DNA from: Plutella xylostella
Lineage: Eukaryota; Arthropoda; Insecta; Lepidoptera; Plutellidae
DNA length: 64,000 bases
Assembly: GCF_932276165.1 (NCBI RefSeq)
Contig: NC_063988.1
Span: 5,952,001 to 6,016,000 of the forward strand
Reading direction: 5' to 3'
Below, in pieces: positions 47,701 through 58,569 of the stretch. The first letter of the stretch is position 1, and every line of letters starts with the position of its first letter. The translations under genes and the position numbers were made by a program. The notes beneath the pieces are model-generated. The model worked only from the letters and a program-made list of their open reading frames with translations. It made no database searches and was not told the origin of the DNA.

Positions 47701-48205
47701 AGCAATGATATTGGTAGCACAATATAAGATAAGTATATAGGTACTTAATTAAAATTATAAACGAAACTATTGTCATAAAATTGATAAACACACACTAACA
47801 TAAGTACACGCATGGTACCTTTACGCATGTGTGTATCATTACATTATGATGATGATGTAATGAATGTTATTTGGTAGGAATGTGAATGAAGTTAGTCACG
47901 GATGCTCTGACAGCTGCGCGGGCGCCGGCCTTGTCTTGTTACTACGCTCACTGTAGGTCAGTGGCGAGGTTAAAATAGTTCGAATTTAACAAAAACACTA
48001 ATAAAGCTACTTTTTAAATGAAAAGTCAATACATTTATGGACAAGTGAACACGAATACCTCATGAGACAAAAAGTGTTATAAACATTTAAGAATATACAA
48101 AGGAAAGTGAATCGTGCAAGATAGCGCCATAACTGGAGAAGTAAACAACTGATAACGAGTGATTATTGCTTCATTTTATCACAATAAGTTGTTATTCCAC
48201 TCACA
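41755..48205. other. Long gene-free spacer
   Basis: About 6.4 kb, AT-rich. No exon with both good splice signals and an open frame was found, and the ORFs at 43379-43683 and 45060-45281 lack any domain. The last ~250 bases form the promoter and 5' UTR of the glutaryl-CoA dehydrogenase gene. Confidence 0.45.
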
Positions 48206-49486
48206 ATGGCAGGGCCAGTAGCTAGAATTCCAAATTTAGTGTCGTTTTTAGTGAAAAATGCACAAAGTGCACGTGCGTTTTCAACGACGAGTGCTAAAAA
48301 CTCAATTCTCGCGCTGAACTGGGAAGATCCTCTAAATTTAGAGAGCCAACTACACGACCATGAGAAAGCGGTGCGCGACACGTTCCGGGCTTACTGCAAC
48401 GAGAAGCTACTGCCGAGGATAGTGGAGGCGAACCGCAGCGAGACGTTCCACCGGGAGATCTACAAGGAGGTGGGCGAGCTGGGCGTGCTGGGCTGCACGC
48501 TGCAGGGCTACGGCTGCGCCGGCGTCAACTACGTCACCTACGGGCTCATCACGCGCGAGCTGGACGCCGTGGACTCCGCCTACAGATCCGCCGTCAGCGT
48601 GCAGAGCAGCCTCGCCATGGGCGCCATCTACAACTACGGCTCCGAGGAACAGAAACAAAAATACCTACCCCGAATGGCCAAGGGCGAACTCATCGGCTGC
48701 TTCGGACTCACCGAACCAAATTACGGCAGCGACGCCGGCTCATTAGTGACGCGTGCGAAATATGACGCCGGCACTAAAACATACAAATTATCCGGGTCCA
48801 AAACGTGGATTACGAACTCCCCGATTGCGGACATTCTGGTAATATGGGCGAAGGACGACGAGGGTAAGGTCCGAGGTTTTATTGTCGAACGGGCTCAAGT
48901 CAAGAAGGGTCTAGACACGCCGAAAATCAATGGGAAGTTTTCTTTGCGAGCGTCGGCAACGGGCATGATATTGCTCGACGAAGTGGTCATACCGGAGGAG
49001 AATTTATTGCCGAACGTAGTGGGCATGAAGGGGCCATTCGGATGTCTCAATAACGCGCGGTACGGGATCGCTTGGGGCGCGCTGGGCGCCGCGGAGACTT
49101 GTTTGCGAATCGCCCGCCAGTACACGTTGGATAGAAAACAATTCGGCAGGCCGCTCGCCGCGAACCAACTAATACAGAAGAAATTGGCCGACATGCTCAC
49201 CGAGATAAGCCTGGGCTTGCAGGGTTGTTTGCAAGTGGGTAGATTGAAGGACCAGGGCTTGGCGGCCCCGGACATGATTTCGCTTATAAAGAGAAATAGT
49301 TGCGGGAAGGCTCTGGAGATTGCGCGTGTGGCCCGAGATATGCTCGGCGGCAACGGAGTGGCGGACGAGTACCACGTGATAAGGCATGTAATGAACCTGG
49401 AGGCTGTTAACACTTACGAAGGCACTCACGATATTCATGCACTCATTTTGGGGAAAGCTATTACCGGGATACCAGCGTTTCAGTAG
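48206..49486 (+). CDS. Gcdh: Glutaryl-CoA dehydrogenase, mitochondrial
   Basis: A single-exon 426-residue protein. GCDH is an FAD enzyme of the mitochondrial matrix that oxidises and decarboxylates glutaryl-CoA to crotonyl-CoA in lysine, hydroxylysine and tryptophan breakdown, passing electrons to ETF. The first ~35 residues are basic and Ser/Ala-rich (AQSARAFSTTSAKNS), typical of a mitochondrial targeting peptide. Then LNWEDPLNLESQL, LGVLGCTLQGYGCAGVNYV, CFGLTEPNYGSDAGS (FAD/substrate loop), GSKTWITNSPIAD, RKQFGRPLAANQLIQKKLAD and the catalytic Glu405 in NTYEGTHDIHALILGKAITG, all as in animal GCDH. Length is normal. No intron interrupts it. The ATG at 48206 precedes the targeting peptide. 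Intact. Confidence 0.97.
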   Translation: MAGPVARIPNLVSFLVKNAQSARAFSTTSAKNSILALNWEDPLNLESQLHDHEKAVRDTFRAYCNEKLLPRIVEANRSETFHREIYKEVGELGVLGCTLQGYGCAGVNYVTYGLITRELDAVDSAYRSAVSVQSSLAMGAIYNYGSEEQKQKYLPRMAKGELIGCFGLTEPNYGSDAGSLVTRAKYDAGTKTYKLSGSKTWITNSPIADILVIWAKDDEGKVRGFIVERAQVKKGLDTPKINGKFSLRASATGMILLDEVVIPEENLLPNVVGMKGPFGCLNNARYGIAWGALGAAETCLRIARQYTLDRKQFGRPLAANQLIQKKLADMLTEISLGLQGCLQVGRLKDQGLAAPDMISLIKRNSCGKALEIARVARDMLGGNGVADEYHVIRHVMNLEAVNTYEGTHDIHALILGKAITGIPAFQ

Positions 49487-49553
49487 GGCATTAGGTTATT
49501 ACGGTGCCATAAAACGTAATTAATGACTGTACGTAAAATATATGAAGGTTGTA

Positions 49554-49559
49554 AATAAA
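49554..49559 (+). promoter_or_regulatory. Gcdh poly(A) signal
   Basis: AATAAA 68 nt after the stop codon. Confidence 0.65.
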
Positions 49560-52343
49560 ATATTTGCGCGTTGCATTACAAGTCCATGTAAGCGTAAAAC
49601 AAGTGTATTCTTTGGTTAAGTAATTGTTTACATTGATTAAACATTTTATTTATTATATTTTTCTTTTTATTTATGACCTACATTCCTTTTCCTGCCGGAA
49701 ATAGATAAATATACAATATCCGCTATTGTAGGTATATAGTAGTAGTAGTATACGTAACGTGCTTGAGTTTATTTTCAATTATGGAATTCAATTTACCTCC
49801 ACATCGCTCGCGAAAGCATTTGCTTATTTTGTTCGGCTGCTCTTAAATAAGGGGGAAAGTAAACTCTTTATGAATCCCAGAGTTTTATGATATTGTTTTA
49901 TATAAAGGCGCCTGCGTAAATGGTTTTGCATAAGTTTAGCCTGTGTTACGTCGCACCTACTAGCCTCATGTTTTGGAAAAAAACTTAAGTGTTTTCCCAA
50001 GATGCTATCGGATTTTTGTGGAAAATTATGCTGTCGCGTTGGCGTCATTGTGAAAAATTCTACGGCGGGGGATACCCCCCTGTCAGAATATCACGGTTCC
50101 CCAGAATATTTATTTTAATAAGACGATAAGAGAATAGGGCTTGTATGCAAGAGGGTGGCTATAATGTTCCAGCACGATATTGTGGATATTCCTCATTAAA
50201 AACAGTAGAATTAACTTTTTATCAGTTACATTACCACCTGTCAAAGCTACGTAAGTGATTAAATATTTTGAGCATAGTAACGAGATATGATAAGTGTTGT
50301 TATTTATGTATTAGCGATATCAGAATGTAAAAATCATAAGGGCATGATAATGTAACGTTGTGTGAACGATTACATGTAGATAATAAATACACCATCCTTC
50401 TTTTCTAGTACTTGTATAGTTACATAACAAGAATAAGTATACATAAGCTAAAAGGGTAACTCGGGTCGTTTTACGAACTTTTCAAAAGTCATAGAACCGA
50501 AGTGATCTAGAACATTGTGTCTAAATAAGCTTTCTGTTCTTACTCTCTGTTACTTACCTCAACAATTTACGTAATTCTTGTGAGTCCGACACTTATTATC
50601 GCGGCTTATATCACTTGTGCATCGCGGAATTTATTGCCGGGTGGCAACGGGTGCATTCTTCATTATCATAGTTTTAACATAAGTATCATTGTGGAACTTG
50701 AATAAACTTGAATATACCTATCATTTATCAGTGACTTTATCATTTATCGAATTATTATCAACTGATGATAATAAATAAGGTTGTAAATCTGTACATAACT
50801 ATGTACAGACTTACAACCCGCACACTTTCGAAGAAATATACTTAAATATTTTCTATTCATTGCACCGTATCCATAATTTCCTTGTAAACCAGAAAGAAGA
50901 AAGAGAAAGTTACAGGGAACATAAGCGGAGTCTCGTGATAACGGGCCGTCTTGTCACTGAGCACACAGTAAAATATAACTTTTATGACAATTGCTGTCTC
51001 GCTTATTGTTTATTGTGTGAACGTAATAGATTTTGTGCACCCTGTATAAAACTGTTGGCAAATTAAGTAAGTAATGTTCGATCATTTATTGATTTCACAC
51101 TTTACTGCCAACGGTAAAACTGAAAGTTTGAGGTGGTGGTCTAATTTATTCAATTGAACATTCCTATCCGTGTTCAATGGCTATATTAGTATTCCCTATT
51201 TTTTTACTAAGCCTAAGTTTTGTAAGACTTTATTATTTGATCAGTGGTCCAGAAAAATGAAGTGAATATATTTTATACAAAAGTTTGTTTAGAAAATCGG
51301 GTACTTTCACTATAACCTGCTTTTGAGAAGTTTATTTGTTGGTATTTAACTTACAAAAGTACCAATATCCCTCACAGTGCGTCTGAACTAAGCTCGTTGT
51401 AAACATATTTTGTTACAGTATTTGCGATAAAACATTGAAAAGACGATGTGGTTTGGCAAAGCCATAAGACTGGCACTTTCAAGGGAAATATGTAAATATT
51501 GAAATAATAAATAGAGGAAAGCAGATATGATAATTTTATGGCAATGCAGGCACCAGAGATTGTGCTGCTAGCATAATGTTACTTCTTTGCTGATTCATAA
51601 TACCTACGATAACATCGTATGGCTTGTATGTATTTATTTACGTTTATACACTTAGATTAACAATATACGAACGTACGTTACGTAGGATACGTTCGTATTA
51701 AAATACCGTGGTTTTTAGCTATAGGTTGTTTTTTTTTCAATGATCAACTCAATGGAAGTACCTATGTTTACCTAGGTTATAGTAACGAGCACAACTATAC
51801 AACAGAAATATCACATGAGACCCGAGACCAAAAAAATATCTGTTCAAACTAAAATATTACTTAAATACCGTAAAAAAAAAAAAAAAATCGAAGGTTTTTT
51901 AAATTTTGGAGGGTGACCTGAACTTAGATATTTTACGGCGTCGTATAAATACCTTTTATTTATCGGGTGTCTGTCATTAAAAGCTTACAATTTTTATTGT
52001 TTACATACACTGAAATAAATGAACATAATAACTTCGTAAAATTAAATGCACCTGATTCTCATTATTCCCACGCAGCTGTGAAACTCAATTATTTCCCAAT
52101 AAATTCTGACATAAATATACGGAGACAAGTTTAATACAATAACAGTGCCTGCTGATTGAGCATTCACTGATAAAAATACAACTTTAATATTTAAAGTGTG
52201 GGCTTGAGTAAATAATATATAATTGGCTGGATTAAAATGTGCTATCATTTGGGTGTTCGTTCGTTCATTTTTTTACGTATATTAATTTGAATTAATGTGC
52301 CCACTCGTACAAATATATATTTTAACTAAGTATTTGCATTTTT
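49560..52343. other. Gene-free spacer
   Basis: AT-rich. It contains a small hairpin at 50779-50818 (19-bp arms, one mismatch, 2-nt loop; GGTTGTAAATCTGTACATA) and short poly(A)/poly(T) runs near 51870. The ORFs at 49824-50048, 50860-51066 and 52042-52248 show no domain. Confidence 0.45.
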
Positions 52344-52750
52344 AGGGTTCCGTAGCCAAACCCTTATAGTTTCGTCATGTCCGTCTGTCCGTCTGTCCGT
52401 CTGTCACAGCCGATTTACTCGGAAACTATAAGTACTACAGTGATGAAATTTGATGGGAATATGTGTTGTATGAACCGCTACAAAAATATGACACTAAATA
52501 GTAAAAAAAAGAATTGGGGGTGGGGCCCCCCATACATGTAACTGAGGGATGAAATTTTTTTTTTCGATGTACATACCCGTGTGGGGTATCAATGGAAAGG
52601 TCTTTTAAAATGATATAAAGTTTTCTAAAAAACATTTTTCTTAAAGTGAACGGTTTTTGAGATATCAGCTCTCAAAGTCGTAAAAAGTATGTCCCCCCCC
52701 CTCTATTTTTATAACTACGGGGTATAAAACTCGCACTTGGCCGGTTTTTT
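52344..52750 (+). repeat. Interspersed repeat with GTCCGTCT run
   Basis: It starts tagggttccgtagccaaacc, has a (GTCTGTCC)n microsatellite at about 52379-52404, then tcggaaactataagtac, ggtggggccccccatac, gtggggtatcaatgg, and ends ggtataaaactcgcacttgg. I recall the gggttccgtagccaaa...gtctgtccgtctgtc pattern as widespread in Lepidoptera; class not known to me. Borders approximate. Confidence 0.6.
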
Positions 52751-54379
52751 TCATTGGGTTCAGCGAACGTCGCAGTAGTTAGTTCGTGGAAATTACTGGA
52801 AATAGACTTTTTATCCGATGTGGAAGCTTTTGACGTCCTAGAATTTCAGCACTAATAATAATATTTAAGTCTCCTCTAAAGCTTACATATAAAGTAAACG
52901 GAGATGTACTAGACCTTTTTATAATAATGTTATTGTTATGTACCTATAGATTAAGCTTATTTGATCAAAATAAACAAATTAAGTGGCTGAAGTACATAAT
53001 GAAATCACAGAGATTTGAAATTATATAAGTTTTTTTATAACCACCAAATACAGCCATAACTTATTTGTGCTCCCTACTGCTCAACATATGCTTAAATTCT
53101 GCAAATATACTGACCAACACAACTAAAATTACTTCGTTTTGGCCCAGAAATTAAAAACAAAGCGTATGTGTCTCGTCCTCAACATTTTCCAGTTGCAAAA
53201 CTCGTATTTTTAGCCACAAAAATAGTGACCTAGTTGTAAGAACGTAATAAAAGTAGCGTGTCCTGCTTGTTAGCTTTAGAATATAAAAGTAACATTATCA
53301 TATTACGTCTCAAAACGGGACAAAATGAAGCTACAAGTTTCCTCTCGGCAAACTAGATGTGTCAGGTTTCCAGCAGCTGAGCACGGTTTCATGCGAGACC
53401 GCAAGTTGCTTAGACGAAAACTCTAAATTACTGAAAATACTAAATGAAAAGAGATGTGTTCAGCTTTTAGAGAATATTCGGAGTTAACCAATGTTTTTTA
53501 CTGCACCGTATTAAGCGTTAAGTATAATTGAAAGAAAAACTGGAGGTCAGGATTACAGGATTTATCAAATAGCTTGTGACTACCTCAAAATCTTGAATTA
53601 CGTAGTTACTTACTGTTAACTTACTTTGTGCTTATTTCCAAGTGACATTCAAATGTTAAGTAAAACTAAATGAGCAACACGCTACAGTGGAAATGAACAA
53701 TAATTTGTGCCCGATATCATTGTCATAAAACTGATGCCGATGTAAAATTTAATTCCGATCGGATAATTTGGCTAATTATTTCGATAGTGTGGAATGACCG
53801 TGCAATTTTGTACGTAATGAGAGAAACGAGAGCGCGCGACCGTTGCAACTATTGAAGTACCCAAAATAATAATGTCCAGCTACATTTTGCATTCGAAATA
53901 CATAATAATGGCTTCGATTTAATACATAATGCCAGAAAAAGGTATATTGTATAAAACAGGCATAGTAAGAGAAAGACGACTCAGACTCATTTGTTTTAAG
54001 CCCTATTGTACGTGCTACGTGCTTTCAAGCACACTCGGAATATATTTTCTTATAAATAAGTAGTTAAGTCAAGCGTTATAGCAATAAACTAAATTTCGAG
54101 ATGACCGAAGTGGTCATACCATTAACCATAACCTCTCAGTAAAGGAAATTGCCTAACATTTCTCAAGTTTCCCGTAATGCAGTCATTCTCTGAAACATTC
54201 AGCTTCAAGCGCAATAGATTTCACACAAAACATAGACGCAAACGGTGGATCGACGTAATTGTATACAGAGAGACATTTCTATTCGGGCGGCGTTGTGTTT
54301 TTCACGAAACTTTTCGCATTCCGGTTAGAAAAGTGGGGCAGTTGCGAAGTTTAGCGTAATTTGCATCTCTTTCGCACAG
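52751..54379. other. Spacer or intron, nothing recognised
   Basis: AT-rich. A 33-codon frame from an ATG at about 53325 is too short and unlike anything known to me. Up to 54379 it may be intron of the gene that owns the exon at 54380. Confidence 0.4.
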
Positions 54380-54591
54380 AACTGAATCGCAATGAGGCAG
54401 GGAAGCAATTAATACAAGAAGTGGCCGATGAAATAAGTGCTCTTTTAAGTTCAGATTTACGAAGGCTGTCGAAGGATTCCTATGAGGGTAGAAGCGATTT
54501 GTTTTTACAAGTTTTCAAGTGTTCGGGCACTTTATTACGTCTAGTTAAAGACGGAAATTTCACAGCTTCGTTGGCCTTTGGCGTTATTATG
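54380..54591 (+). CDS. Candidate internal exon of an unidentified gene
   Basis: A 212-nt open segment lies between a pyrimidine-rich acceptor (catctctttcgcacag) and a gtaaag donor, entering in phase 1 and leaving in phase 0. The encoded ~70 residues look like a real protein: LNRNEAGKQLIQEVADEISA, LLSSDLRRLSKDSYEGRSDL, FLQVFKCSGTLLRLVKDGNF, TASLAFGVIM, an amphipathic helical pattern with no low complexity. I do not recognise the family. It is phase-compatible with the candidate exon at 63871. No other exon was found nearby, so the introns would exceed 5 kb. Confidence 0.5.
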
Positions 54592-55473
54592 GTAAAGACT
54601 AAAACTAATTAGTTAGGTATGATTTCTAGGCTTCATATAAACTGTACATTGCTAGATGCGTACTAAATTCAGGGAGGAATTCCTCTGCTTACCGATAATA
54701 AGGCTCTTCCCTAAAAGGCGTCCTAGGTAAGTAAATAAATGTAAAAAGTCATTGTTTACATAAAGCGTTGTTTACCGAGCCGAGCCAGAAGCCCTGTTTC
54801 GTGGAAATGGGCAATTGTCTTTTAATATAACGGAGTTTAAACAAAGATTACAATCACGATTTATCGTTATTATCACCCATTATCGGTAATGTTAAAGCTC
54901 TAGGTTAATAAGTTCAAGAAACGAGTTTATGAAAATATAGGTTAAAAAGAAATCTTTTGAATGATACAAAGAAGCTCTTTGTTTGTTTATTTAAATTAAA
55001 ATTAATATGTAGGAGGCAGGGTGCAGGGGAAGAAAGGAGAATCCATCTATACTAGTGTAGCAAAAAACCCATATTTATATTTCTTCAATTCTCATAAATA
55101 ACACTTATACTTACCTAATTTAATATTTTGACTACCCTTAAATTGTTTTTAAGCTATACTTTAATTACTCTTTAGTACTCCAGAACCAACCACAAGTATT
55201 CGTTAACAAGCAATTTCTTCATAACCTTCTGAATAAGCAATTCCAGCATATCTGCTGTGGCATAGCGGGAGCAAATAACAAGCTGCATAGTAGTCGGAGG
55301 AACGGCAACAGAAGGTGGAGAGTGGAATTGTTCGAACAAGTCGTTTCTTCATTCGACATATTTCTAGACTACCCTTATGCCCGATTTACACTTCAATAAG
55401 TACATTATCGAGTACTCGATAGTGTACTTAGTACAGTTATTTGTATATTAATTGTTTTGCAGTTAGAAACAAG
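54592..55473. other. Probable intron, nothing recognised
   Basis: AT-rich sequence between the candidate exon and the 55476 element. No feature seen. Confidence 0.35.
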
Positions 55474-55475
55474 TA

Positions 55476-56292
55476 GGGTAACGTAACGTACCTAGGGACA
55501 TTTTCGACTACCCCAACTTTGAATGAAGCTATCGCAGCGTACAACTAAGATATTAATGTGAAATTTTCTTTATTCGGTAGGATATATAATCTATTATCAC
55601 TAGTATTTGTGCTTAAGCTTTAGTGTGGCCAGATTTTATTAAATTAAGATAAAAGTAAAAATGCTTATTTTGACCCAAGGTACGTTACACGTTTGTACCT
55701 TGGGACACTGTTTCCTATAGCTTTGTACTATGGAAAATGCAAACTTCTAAATAACGCCTTATATCTCTGTTCTTATTTATTTACTGCATCTCTCTTCTGT
55801 CTAGTTTCACTCTGGCACTATAAGAACAGAGATATAAGGCGTTATTTAGATGTTTGCATTTTCCATAGTACAAAGCCATAGGAAACAGTGTCCCAAGGTA
55901 CAAATTTAATCATGTCCCAAGGTACAAAAAAGCAATATTTAACCAAAAATTTAATATCTTTATTTTTAATTAATAGGAATCTTTCAGATAATTGCCATGT
56001 CATAAAATTAAATAACTGAAAAGTTATACGTGACATCCATGTCTTTATTTTGAGCATGCCTCAATGAGATAAAGCAACACAAAAAACTGTACAAAAGCTA
56101 CTTTTGACTCCAAAAAACTTCATACTGTCTTCACCACACACTTAATGCTGGTATGATCACGAGACTCACTAGTTTTGCCAAGCGAGTAAAATACTATGCC
56201 TAGGGTAGAATTTTAATGTGTTTATTTAGCCGGTTTTTAAAATACAATGAATGTCCCGAGGTACAAGCGTCCCAAGGTACGTTACGTTACCC
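55476..56292. mobile_element. 817-bp nested-palindrome transposon with TA target-site duplication
   Basis: The termini GGGTAACGTAACGTACCTAG and its near reverse complement (CCAAGGTACGTTACGTTACCC) are flanked by TA on both sides (55474-55475, 56293-56294), as in Tc1/mariner-type insertions. Inside is a second inverted repeat: arms 55692-55775 and 55821-55904, 84 bp with two mismatches, around a 45-nt loop. The motif GTCCCAAGGTAC or its complement recurs at least six times, at the ends and at the outer edges of the inner arms. It has no transposase and is non-autonomous. ORFs at 55693-55881 and 55842-56057 are reads through the arms. Confidence 0.8.
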
Positions 56293-56294
56293 TA

Positions 56295-57439
56295 TATTAG
56301 GTGGTTAGGTACTTACTTATTTTAGTTTAAATAGCTCTTTAGAAACACATAGATGGTTAAGCGAAAGTTTAAAAAATAATAACTGAGCAATACCAAATTT
56401 TTCACGAAGATACCTCCCCGAACCTACCATAACTGAAACATAAAAGTAATAATTATATATTTCCAGTGCACCCTGGGCAGTCTAAGTAAAAAACTCTTCA
56501 GCTCTAGTAAACGATAGTAACATTTTCAGCAGACGAAGCGTCCATCTGTCAAAAATAATATTCCGTGTGTAGAGGCTCCAAACAAAAGAAGTCGAGTTAA
56601 AAACCGCCCGGAAACGCTTTCACAGTCGGTGACAAATTGTAGCAGTAATGAGAGCTGCTCTCGCGCTGTTTGTACATAGTTAGTGCGTCATTTAATGTGT
56701 ATGCCGTGTAGGGTATGTCTAATTAATTACGACTCTTGCAAGAAAGTGCTAAATAAAATCAAGCTTACCCAGGTCACTAGGTGATAGCATATTGGACCAA
56801 ATATAAAGGATTTGGAGTAAGTTAAAATTATGTTTGTTTCTTATAGCCGCTTTTATGACTATATAGGTAATTACGATACGAGCTACGAGCTATTAGCTAC
56901 TATATTATTATCTACACCGCATACTCATCAAGCGGTGATATTAACGCGGTACTGGTTACTACCTTCCAACTAGTACAATATATACTAGTATAATTTCTTT
57001 GCAGTGGACAAAGGTACTGTCTACGCGGGACTGGCTACGCGGGACTGGCTACGCGGTACTGGCTACGCGGGACTGGCTACGCGGGACTGGCTACGCTAGT
57101 TGAAAGGCGAAAAGGCAGAAATAACCGCAACTTACTCGTTAGGCACTCTTTCATTGCATAAATATAGACAGTATTCAACTAACACTTGCCTGTTGTAGGT
57201 GATCAGTAATTAATGCAGTTTAATCATGTGTGTAAATAAATATGCCGCGTAAATGTTTAACCTGTAATAGAGTGATAAATTCAAACAACACAGACTAATG
57301 CTCCAGCGTGCCGTGTGTGGTCGAATGCATCATAATCTGTGTCCCGATACACGCCTCTGTTGGTAATTAATGCAATTTGCTGTTTGCACCATGCTGTGTT
57401 TAAATTTGAAATGTGATTTATGTGCTCATTATTTACAGG
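56295..57439. other. Spacer with a short direct repeat
   Basis: AT-rich. A small tandem array of ctacgcgggactgg (14 bp, five imperfect units with one ggtactgg variant) lies at about 57024-57098. No gene seen. Confidence 0.6.
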
Positions 57440-57540
57440 GATACGGAAAAATACTTCGCTTTGGGAGTGGCCTACGTCCAGCAGTGGACTGCTATAGGCA
57501 AATGATGAAAGTTATTAGGTGTATAATGATGATGATGATT
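57440..57540 (+). mobile_element. LINE 3' tail
   Basis: acggaaaaatacttcgcttt, then GGCCTACGTCCAGCAGTGGA, ctgctataggcaaatgatg and a later GATGATGATGAT run: the same tail as the LINE at 11471-11766, almost completely 5'-truncated. Confidence 0.75.
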
Positions 57541-58166
57541 AATAATATTTATGCGGTTACATAATACATTCATTGAGATAATGAGACGGTGAAAGCGTTG
57601 AGCCATTAGTAAAAAGTTGTCGTAGCAAAGTTTCATCGGACACTGCCGGCCGTGCAGTCTTGCACGCCAACTTCGTTCCAATCTACCTGGAATAAAGACG
57701 AAGATGACTGAATCAGCTCGCATTGTTTGTTTCCCGTCGTATTCGTGTATGACGGTAGTCGGTCGAAGTTTGGCGCAAAAACGATGCATTGGAAGTCGGC
57801 CAGGGAGCCACGGAGGGCCCCAAGTTTCTGTTTTGGGACATTCTGTTCAGAAACTGTATTCTAATTTAAGTCATTTCCCCGGGGACTACGGGTCGCTTCC
57901 ATTCCTATTCATGATACCAATAAACGCTGTTTTAAACTGAACGAGGTATAGTTGGGAAACTTATCTGTAAACGGACATGTTTTCGCTATTAGTCACGGGG
58001 TTGTGGCCCTACAAAGTGGGACGCGAAAGGTTCGGTTTATTTGTTCGGTTTGATCCCTTAACTTTCGATAGGTAATATGCAATGCACATAGTTGGTAATA
58101 AGTTATATGTAAGTATACCGCCGTATTTAGGTATTTTTATATTTTATATATTTATATTATCTTGCT

Positions 58167-58558
58167 CGTAGCGAAGCGTTCGTAGTCGAGCGGGCCTCAG
58201 TGATCGTAACTGATCGCTGAGGTTAAGCAACAACTGACACGGTCAGCCATTGGATGGGTGACCAATTTTCAAGTGGTGCTTTTCTGGACGCTTCCGTGCT
58301 TCGGACGGCACGTTAAGCCGTGGGTCCCGGTTGCTGCTTCGGTAGCAGTCGTTAAGCCTAGTCAGAGGCCTTCGGGCGGCTTGAAAACATCTGACAGTCG
58401 GGTTGCCCACTTACCCGACAACTCTCTCAGCACAAGCTTGCTTGTGTTGGGGTCCACCAACCCGCACTTGGCCAGCGTGGTGGACTAGGCCTAAACCCTT
58501 CCTTCATTGGAAGGAGACCCGTGCCCCAGCAGTGGGGACGTAATGGGTCGTGATGATG
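58167..58558 (+). mobile_element. 5S rRNA-derived SINE, full length, 11-bp target-site duplication
   Basis: The 5' third resembles 5S rRNA: gatcgctgaggttaagcaac matches the 5S A-box region and GGATGGGTGACC the C box, so the internal promoter is of type 1 (TFIIIA), as in SINE3 elements. A body with cttcggacggcacgttaagc follows, then a LINE-like tail (ccccagcagtggggacgtaa, tgatgatgat). ATTATCTTGCT flanks it at 58156-58166 and 58559-58569, so this 392-bp copy is complete. It is not a 5S gene: 5S homology covers only part of the head. Confidence 0.9.
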
Positions 58559-58569
58559 ATTATCTTGCT

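Noticed and set aside
48895..49413. 172-codon minus-strand ORF over Gcdh
   Set aside because: Shadow of the conserved dehydrogenase frame.
53325..53426. 33-codon ATG frame
   Set aside because: Too short, no homology recognised, no splice or promoter context.
57472..57789. 105-codon minus-strand ORF
   Set aside because: It starts in unique sequence and runs antisense through a LINE tail; no domain.
58185..58265. 5S rRNA gene
   Set aside because: Only a partial 5S-like head, inside a SINE with target-site duplications.
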